NCBI GenBank assembly: GCA_022828595.1
Contig: JAKGHH010000001.1
Location: 126,058,999 to 126,122,998, forward strand
Reading direction: 5' to 3'
DNA: 64,000 nucleotides
Source of the DNA: Nelumbo lutea
Taxonomy: Eukaryota > Streptophyta > Magnoliopsida > Proteales > Nelumbonaceae
Shown piece after piece: positions 57,130 through 64,000 of this stretch (positions are counted from its first letter, which is position 1; every line of letters starts with the position of its first letter). The translations under genes and the position numbers were made by a program. A model generated the notes under the pieces. It had not been told where the DNA came from and ran no database searches. It saw only the letters and a list, made by a program, of their open reading frames with translations.

Positions 57130-58114
57130 TTTAAAGGTCGTCCTGCCCAAGATGGCGGTGATGACCCCGATTGGGGAGCTCGGGTTGGGGATGTGGTGCA
57201 GCTCTTCTCTAGGTTTATGCTCTTTGATATCGACGAACCCATGGAGGTATCCACGTCGGACGAGGTTTTCTAGGTGGTGGCAAAGGTCATTGCATCTTTC
57301 GGTGTCATGGTTGTGGTCTCAGTGGAAATCGCAATACATGTCTCGATTCCTCTTGTTCCCCTAGGTCTTCATCTTTTTGGACCACTTGATGAAGCTACGA
57401 TTGCAGATCTGCATCAATATTTTAGCCCACAGTGCCTTCAAGGGAGTGAAGTTCCTATATGTCAGCGGTGGGGTCCTCGGTCTACGGTTAGGTCAACAAT
57501 CTTGTCTCTTGCTATCTCTATCTGATTTGCACTCATCATGGTCCTTTCGCTCCCAATCATGTTGGTTCTCTTCACTCCTTCGTAGTGCTTGGGCTTCCTC
57601 GGCATTCATGTACTTCTACCTATGCTTCATAAGCGTGGTCAAGTTGGAAGGAGGGTTCTTTTGCAACGAGAAGTTAAACATTGAGGAGCGCAACCTATTG
57701 ATGATGGCTTTCATAGCTACTAACTAGTATAGAGATTAGACTTGAAGGGCCTCGATGTTGAACCTCGCCAAGTATTCTCTCAAGGATTCTCCTTTCCTCT
57801 ATCGTACTTGCATGAGGATGGTTGACATCTTCCAATGCCTTTGGTTGGCAGTGAATTACGCCCGGAACTGGTTATCCCTTTCCGTCGGCACTGCATTGAT
57901 GAACTTCTTTGCTTTTGGAGCTACTTTTTGATTTCAGATTGAGCTGGATTTAACTATCGAGATTGGAGATTATTGTACGTACTGGCCAAGTCATTCTTGC
58001 ATCGGAGTCCTTGTGTCGGAGCGATGTGATTTACTATAGGTGTCACGCAAATGAGGTCAAACTGGGGGTCGGACCTCCAAGATGGATGCAAGCACTTGCG
58101 GTCGGACTGAGCCC
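57130..58114 (-). pseudogene. GY4 gag (broken)
   Basis: Translating the minus strand gives, in order, 'KKFINAVPTERDNQFRA', 'KGESLREYLARFNIEALQV', 'NFSLQKNPPSNLTTLMKHR', 'YMNAEEAQALRR', 'ALWAKILMQICNRSFIKWS', and a zinc-knuckle-like 'YCDFH' block with 'HNHDTERCNDLCHHLENLVR' and 'RGYLHGF'. This is the typical Tat gag. Several stops interrupt it. Confidence 0.75.
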
Positions 58115-59442
58115 AAGGTTTAAAATTTTGCAATGTATTGGTTCGTATCGGCCGATGCATTGCATTTTGTTGAAGATCCAATACATGGAACATACAGAAT
58201 CTGTATGTTTCATTTATGCCGATACAGTCCGATACACTACATGTGACCAATACAACTCGACACTTAAATTTGAATTTAATGACTCTTAATTCAAATTTAT
58301 TTTTCCTCATTCTCTCTTAATATTAGTAACTTTTAAATTTATTTCCCTCCTTTTCTCTTAATATTATTAACTTTTAAATTCAAATTTAATGACTCTTAAA
58401 ATAATTATCACATTTATTCGAATTTGAATTTGATATGCCACTAACTTGCCTAATGAAAATCACAAATAAGGGGACTAAGGGATTTGAACACTAGTCATTT
58501 GTTTGTAATGACTACAAGTCCACCACTTTGCCATACCACAAGTGTTTGTCATATCAATTTGTATTTTAATTCTTAATTAAATTCGTCTTTTAATGGATGA
58601 CTACCAATAAAAGCTAAAATTCATCACTAAAATATATATAATAAATATCAATGTTTAGAGAATTAGGTTGGACATCAACCCAGAAAAGGGAGAGGTTCAT
58701 TGGTTAGAGGTTAAACCGAGGTTAAATTGTTATGACGTAATATATTATATATACAATATTATAAATTATATATTGGATTCAAATATATTTAAATTATATA
58801 ATTGTATTCTTTTATAACATATTTTTTATTTTAATTTTGATTTTTTATAAGGCACCTATATCGAAAAGTTACCCAAAATAAAAACAAAGGTCACCGCAAT
58901 AGGACATCTGAGCAAAAAGTTATGGCTATTAGAAGTTTGCATTAATGTGCTAAAACAATTTCAAAAATCAATTGTTTTTTAAAACCAGGACTGATTCACT
59001 AGTTTTCGAGTTTGACTAGTCGACAATTTTGGCAAATTTTTAATCCAATCTAGTCATGGTCCAACTGGTCCAATAGGCTAATCGGTCCTATTTTCTAAAA
59101 AATGGTAAATGTTAATACACATTATATTGATTCTTTAAATACTATGGTATGTATACATACACAAACATTTTAATTCTTTAGTTTTCAATTAATTCTCAAT
59201 ATTTCACACTTTGTATAAATCACTGAAATATGGATTTTTATGTTTAAATAACTTATTTATAGTTATATAAAATTCATATTTATTGTAATTAATATACTTT
59301 TTTAGGATTTATATGAGTTTCTTAGTCTATCCATGCGTATCTTAATTTTTTGTCTATATCCATGCGTATATTAAGTGTATCTCGATATGTCTCTTAAAAT
59401 TGTCTCTCCGATACATATTGCATTTCCGATACTTTAAACCTT
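58115..59442. mobile_element. Mutator-like element inside GY4
   Basis: The ends 'aaggtttaaaattttgcaat' and, inverted, 'aaggtttaaagtatcggaaa' with 'gcaatatgtatcgg' nearby form a terminal inverted repeat. The flanks are gactgagccc (58,105-58,114) and gactaggccc (59,443-59,452), a 10-bp duplication with two mismatches. GY4 sequence resumes on both sides. The 1,328-bp interior is AT-rich, has no transposase, and holds a 'ttaaaacc..ggactg' segment near 58,978-59,000 that resembles the 2,478-2,726 MITE. Confidence 0.65.
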
Positions 59443-59662
59443 GACTAGGCCCGTGCCTACTTGCGTGGCGCCTTTTGGAGTGCTCGATGCGAGGAATTGT
59501 GCAGAGTCGATTGCTGCTTTATGTTGAGGCTCTCGAGGCGGAGAGATACGTAGTGAGTGGATCCCCAAGATGGGTAACAGGCTTCGGAGCGTTCAGATTT
59601 GTTCTTAGGCATTATTGCTTTTAGTGCTCAAAAAGGGGTTTGGGAAATGACTTTTTGTACAC

Positions 59663-59680
59663 TTCCCACAAATGGCACCA
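59663..59680 (-). other. GY4 primer binding site
   Basis: The minus strand reads tggtgccatttgtgggaa three bases after the LTR end (CATCA). This is close to the TGGCGCC-type site typical of plant Tat elements. Confidence 0.65.
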
Positions 59681-59683
59681 ATT

Positions 59684-60060
59684 TGATGTTGTCTGATTCG
59701 AGGTGTTCCGAACTGAAGACACACAATTAGATAGTCTTGCCCACCGGACGAGGTCGAAGTGGAAGGATGAAGTCGTGCATTGAAATCTACAACCAAGAGA
59801 AAGGTCAGAGTCCCGAGGAATTGTTCCTCAGGTAGGTACTCTGACGCTCAAGTCAATAGGATTGAAAAGAATGTGGTCGGGCCAGATAGGATGAAATAGC
59901 TCTAGTCCAGGCCAAAGACATAGTGCAAAGAGGTATTCAAAGAGTGCAGTTTTAGAATAGGTCCCTTACCTTGAGCGGGGAGTATCTATTTATAGTTAAC
60001 TAATTAAGTTGAGATACTCTCCAAAAAGAAAAAAAAAAAACTAATTAACTTAAAGGTCAT
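59684..60060 (-). repeat. GY4 5' LTR (right limit uncertain)
   Basis: It starts on the plus strand with tgatgttgtctg. A minus-strand TATA box, ctataaatagatact, lies at about 59,983-59,998. The outer end is lost in AT-rich sequence near 60,010-60,080. Confidence 0.55.
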
Positions 60061-60069
60061 TGTTTTTTT

Positions 60070-61515
60070 TTTTTTGGACAATTTAAGTGGTTTTGATAGG
60101 TGGATCAACCCAGCCAAACTCTAATCAAGCTTAGTGTTGGATGAACCATGGGTAGTATGTGTAATTGGGATTGGGAGGACCCTCCTTTTCTCTACAAAGT
60201 TCCATGATCATAACCCATTTGTCCAACAAATCTAATCTCTCACTTTGCAAGTTTGTATGCATGGCTGATATGGGATGTTATTATTGATCAAACAGCTATC
60301 ATGAAATTCACAGTTGGAATAAGAATCCAAATCAAAATCCTACGGAGTTAGAATTAGAATAGTCTATTTGCTTCAGACAGGAATGAAAATAAGAATTGAA
60401 ATCAACAGAAATAAAGTATTATTCTCAAGGGAGGGGCAAAAAATGGCCATTCCTCAAATGGGGGAATGCCATTTCCAACAGAAATAAGAATATAATTCCA
60501 ATTTTGCCCAATGAAACAGTTCCTGTGAACTAAACGGGGCGCAAGATTGCAAGGTAATGCTTCAACCGTGGTCAAACGAGATGTGCTCCTCAAAGTGATT
60601 CTCGGGCAGCTTATAACCAAAATCAATTCCAGCCAGGCATTCTGAGTTGGAAATAATTGTGCACCGTAAATGCAGGCCGGTTGGACAATCAGATCTATCT
60701 GGACGGAACCAATAAATATTAACACCAAGATTATGCAAGTTGATGTCGGTAAGGTACTGCAACTTGAGCCTAAACTTTCAACCATCAATGACAACCAGTA
60801 TAGCTACTTGTAAAGCTTGATAAATTTGCATGTATAATGCCTTGTTTTTGTGTGCTGCATGCCAATGGTCAGTTGGCATCCTCCAAATATATGATAAGAT
60901 TAGTGGACCTCGTGTGCACCCTGTTTTGTCCCCACTTTTAAAAGCCCCGAGGTTTTTTTTTTTATTTTTTATTTTATAAATTTCTGATCATTTAATAGTC
61001 AATCGTTATACCTGCAAATATATAGAGGCACAGGATCAAATCTCTGTAAATGCAAGCTTTTTGAAGTTATTGAGTGAGGAAGTAAGGGTTGGTTCTCCAT
61101 AACAAATTTATATCGAGCTTTTTAAATTCTAAAATTGCCATGCCACCACAGAAGAGTCTGGATCTGTTGATCAAAATGCATTAATTGATATTCCGGATGT
61201 GAGGCTGCGTGAACATGGCCAATATGGCCAGCAGATTTAAATTCACCACAGAGCCCATAGAAAAAGCTAAAATATCTGAAACATTAGAGTTATAAAAAGG
61301 ATTAGAGAGCTGCATCCACTCACATAGTCACATAGCATTTGACCCACATTGCAGAGCTGTGGCAGTAAAAAAAATGGTATTCCGTTCCAAAATCTTATTA
61401 CCACATCTTCTCCTTGTGGATTCAATGTTTGTGAAGTGGTACCAAAAGCCACACTTAAGGCCATTGCATTTGACCCACATTGTGCTCCCTTTTAAGCAAC
61501 CATTGTTCTACTCAA
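60070..61515. other. AT-rich spacer, one unexplained frame
   Basis: A minus-strand frame at 60,562-60,762 reads 'INLHNLGVNIYWFRPDRSDC' and 'LHLRCTIISNSECLAGIDFG'. Its composition looks protein-like, but I cannot name it and it has no flanking exons. It may be a pseudogene fragment. Elsewhere I see only poly(T) and AT-rich sequence. Confidence 0.3.
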
Positions 61516-61682
61516 GTGTTTTAAGACTCAGACCGGACTAAGAACCGAAGTACCCAACGGTCCCAGTTTTATTGGTTAAGCGGGCAGTTTACCCATTTAT
61601 CCCGTAAAAAAAAGATCACCAAACTGTCATTTTCCGATTTTTATGGTCCGACCATCTGGGTCCAGACTGAGTCTTAAAACAC
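61516..61682. mobile_element. Palindromic MITE with gtgttttaagactcag ends
   Basis: Left 'gtgttttaagactcagaccg' and right, inverted, 'gtgttttaagactcagtctg' form a 21-bp terminal repeat with two mismatches over a 167-bp element. A candidate 9-bp flank (ctactcaag and ctaatctat) is poorly conserved. Confidence 0.6.
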
Positions 61683-61783
61683 TAATCTATTCTCGCATAT
61701 CCCCTCTTGACAGGTTTCAGTCAGTGCAACTTCATGTTCATAAACAGCCTCTTGCAATTTTACATTGTGAATATCTTTCATTA

Positions 61784-62240
61784 GGGGTGTTAACGGTATT
61801 CTAAAATCCGATTTTGAATTCGATATTCGATACAATCAAATCGAATTTAGATAATTCGAATATCTAATCAATCGAATTCGGATATCTTATTCTTATCGAA
61901 TAGTTAATCAGTTTCGAATTTGGATACGACCTGATTCGATTCGATAAATATCTGAATTCGATCGATTATTTAATTTATATATATAATATATTAAATATTT
62001 TATATATAATAATTAAGTTATATAAATAATTTATATATTTATATACTTTATATCAATAAAATATTTATTATTTATCTAAACTAATTAATTAATCAAATTG
62101 GATATTCAAATATTTAATCGAATTCAAATTAAAATATTAATTTTCAATATATCAAATCAAATTCAAATATCAGATTTTCTAATCGAATTCGAATTTAGAT
62201 ATTACTTGATCTTATTCGAATTCGATCCCATAAGGCACAT
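61784..62240. mobile_element. AT-rich repeat element, copy 1
   Basis: It begins 'taggggtgttaacgg' and is filled with 'gaattcgaatt'-type words. Its reverse complement matches the segment from 63,637 to the window end. The 'TAGGGGTGT' start is common in plant hAT-type MITEs. The right end is not clear. Confidence 0.55.
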
Positions 62241-63636
62241 AAGTACGAAAATATTCCAAATACCTAATACAAGCATGTAAAGGCTGTTCAAACGGTCATT
62301 GCACTGACCGTTTAATTAATTGCAAGTCAATGCCATGTTCCCAAAAAGATTTGTTGTGTGACAAGTATTTGGCTGAAATTAATTGCAATGGAAGCAACAG
62401 TGGATCGAATAATAGACCACTTAGCGCCCACCCAGCTTCATCATGAATGGTCAGTCGGCGCCGGCGGAGACTGGATTCAGTCCGTTCACACACCTTATTC
62501 ATAACACTTGCAGCCCTGCATTTCGAAAATCTCTTACTACTTTTTTCATTTATGGAAGGATATTCTCTATTCACGGTTGCAAAAGGCTGTGAACACAGTT
62601 TTGAGAACTGAATCCGAATTCCAGTTGGCATCTTTTAAATATGATCAAACCCGTATAGTAGATTCTCCATGTTAAATTCAGTGAACTTCATGTACGCCCT
62701 GCTCGATCTCTAATCACCGCTCTTTTATGGGAGATGTTTCCGGTGCATACGGGGATGTGCCTGTGAGGTCATTGTGAGACGCCTTGTATGACCAGTAATC
62801 CCACCTCCCAATCTTCATCCATTAATCCACTTTATGCGTTTCACGAATCACGATACCAACCATACAATCGCTTGATGTACCATGAAAACTAACCAGATTC
62901 ATAGTTACCCATGAAATATTACAAATGCACTTTTGAGCGTGTAAATACAAACTGTGTTCAAAATAAACACATCATACCGTCACTTATGTATACTTGCAAC
63001 CCATGTATAATTTGATTTTCAAGGATATGGTTTTTGAACCATTGTTGATCTGGACAGTCAGACTGTTTTTGTCCAAAAATCATTCAGACAATTGATTCTG
63101 TTTCACCCTTGAGCTATTCTTTTATCAAAAACTGTTGACCTGATGAACAACCCACTGACCTAAGCAATCGAACTGTTGATGACACATTCATTAAAGACAT
63201 AGCTTTTGGCCATTTTTGTTTTAATTATTTATTTATTTTTTTAAATTATAATGAGTCCTCTGTTCAGCAGACAGTTGTACTGTTGACCTAGAAACCGATG
63301 ACCAAAGTGGTTCCTGTTCCGTATTGGTTTTTAAAACATTCCAAAACAATATCAACTACCAAATTAACAAAAGAATAATAGTTTTGTTATAATGGACTAA
63401 ATTTAATGTTAGGGTGTGGTAATTAGATTCAAAGAATTGGTTTATTGAACAACCATTTGGACTAGGCTTTCTATGATTGGCCCAAAGAGATTGCACCAAG
63501 GGTGTGGGGATTTGAAAGCACATTTGGTGCAATTATGATGTTTTGAATTTATGTAATAAAAGAAAGAAAGCCATTTATGTGATGTTTTGAACGTGTTCCA
63601 TGCTGAGGCCAAAATGAATTTAGAACAATTGTATGG
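62241..63636. other. Spacer
   Basis: No gene recognised. A minus-strand frame of 111 codons (62,296-62,631) has no domain that I know. A single foldback arm, matching 5,893-6,395, lies at about 62,736-62,800. Confidence 0.4.
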
Positions 63637-64000
63637 TTAGGGGTGTAAATGGGTCGAATTCGAATTGGATCAAGCAATATCTGAATTCGAATCTGATTAA
63701 AAAAATTGACATCTAATGGATATTGAAATTTATATTCGATTTTGAATTCGATTAAATATTTGAATATTTGATTCGATTCAATTTGATTCGAATTCGATTA
63801 ATTAATTATTTTAGATAATTAGTAAATATATAAAATAAATATTTTATTTATATGAAATATATAAATTATTTATATAATTTAATTATATATATAAATTATA
63901 TAAAACATTTAAAAAATTTATATATTATATATAAGAATTAAATAATCAATCAAATTTGGATATTTATCGATTCGAATCAGGTCATATCTAAATTTCAATC
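63637..64000. mobile_element. AT-rich repeat element, copy 2 (cut by window end)
   Basis: It begins 'taggggtgtaaatgggtcga' and matches the reverse complement of 61,784-62,240, for example 'attaattaatta.tttagata', 'tatataaattatttatataa' and 'gattcgaatcaggtc'. It continues past the window. Confidence 0.55.

Larger units (their letters stand above)
55824..60060 (-). mobile_element. GY4: Tat-type Gypsy remnant (gag, LTR and antisense tail)
   Basis: On the minus strand, from right to left: LTR (59,684 on), primer site, gag (57,130-58,114), a repeat-rich 3' region and the end of an antisense frame. Protease, reverse transcriptase, RNase H and integrase are absent. The left end is cut by CO2 and the right LTR end is not defined. 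A Mutator-like insertion sits at 58,115-59,442. Confidence 0.7.

Noticed and set aside
62296..62631. 111-codon minus-strand frame
   Set aside because: No recognisable domain and no supporting context.

Overview
The window is flowering-plant nuclear DNA that is dominated by transposable elements. The evidence is a pair of plant-specific 3-ketoacyl-CoA synthase (KCS) sequences, plant-type Ty1/Copia and Ty3/Gypsy retrotransposons, an L1-type LINE fragment with the plant RNase H tail, and many Tourist-, hAT- and Mutator-like non-autonomous elements in AT-rich spacer. I cannot name the species. I see no intact host gene: both KCS copies are frameshifted, and every retroelement domain carries stops, frameshifts or deletions.

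Layout. 1-6,828 is spacer with MITEs, a foldback-repeat cluster and a short paralogous block. 6,829-8,256 (minus) is KCS pseudogene A, followed by a Mutator-like element with arms of about 200 bp (8,876-10,112) and more MITEs. 12,712-about 20,130 (minus) is GY1, a Gypsy element of the Athila/Tat type that keeps its 3' LTR but has lost its 5' end. 21,345-22,595 is a second copy of the paralogous block, split by a LINE that itself holds a MITE. 23,352-36,171 (minus) is an old Copia element, CO1, whose gag gene is split at 28,188/34,784 by GY2, a Tat-type Gypsy element. 36,430-36,990 is a degenerate minisatellite. 38,911-40,325 (minus) is KCS pseudogene B. About 41,490-48,085 (minus) is GY3, another Tat-type element, cut off inside its reverse transcriptase. 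48,090-55,820 (plus) is CO2, the youngest-looking element, a Copia with a 1.94-kb 3' LTR and a truncated 5' LTR. 55,824-about 60,060 (minus) is GY4, a gag-plus-LTR remnant of a Tat-type element with a Mutator-like insertion at 58,115-59,442. 60,070-64,000 is AT-rich spacer with MITEs, including two inverted copies of one very AT-rich repeat.

How the parts relate. The paralogous block and the KCS sequence occur in the same order and orientation twice. This suggests one ancestral tandem segmental duplication that was later pushed apart by GY1, the LINE, CO1 and GY2. GY2 and GY3 each carry, on the strand opposite to pol and between integrase and the 3' LTR, an extra decayed reading frame of the gypsy-type 'Transposase_28' kind with its own TATA box. 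GY4 keeps only the tail of such a frame. GY2 also holds an 86-bp tandem array in its 3' region. These features are known or expected for the Tat lineage. I found no convincing new biological system. The most informative features are the nested insertion histories, the antisense units and the duplicated KCS pseudogenes.
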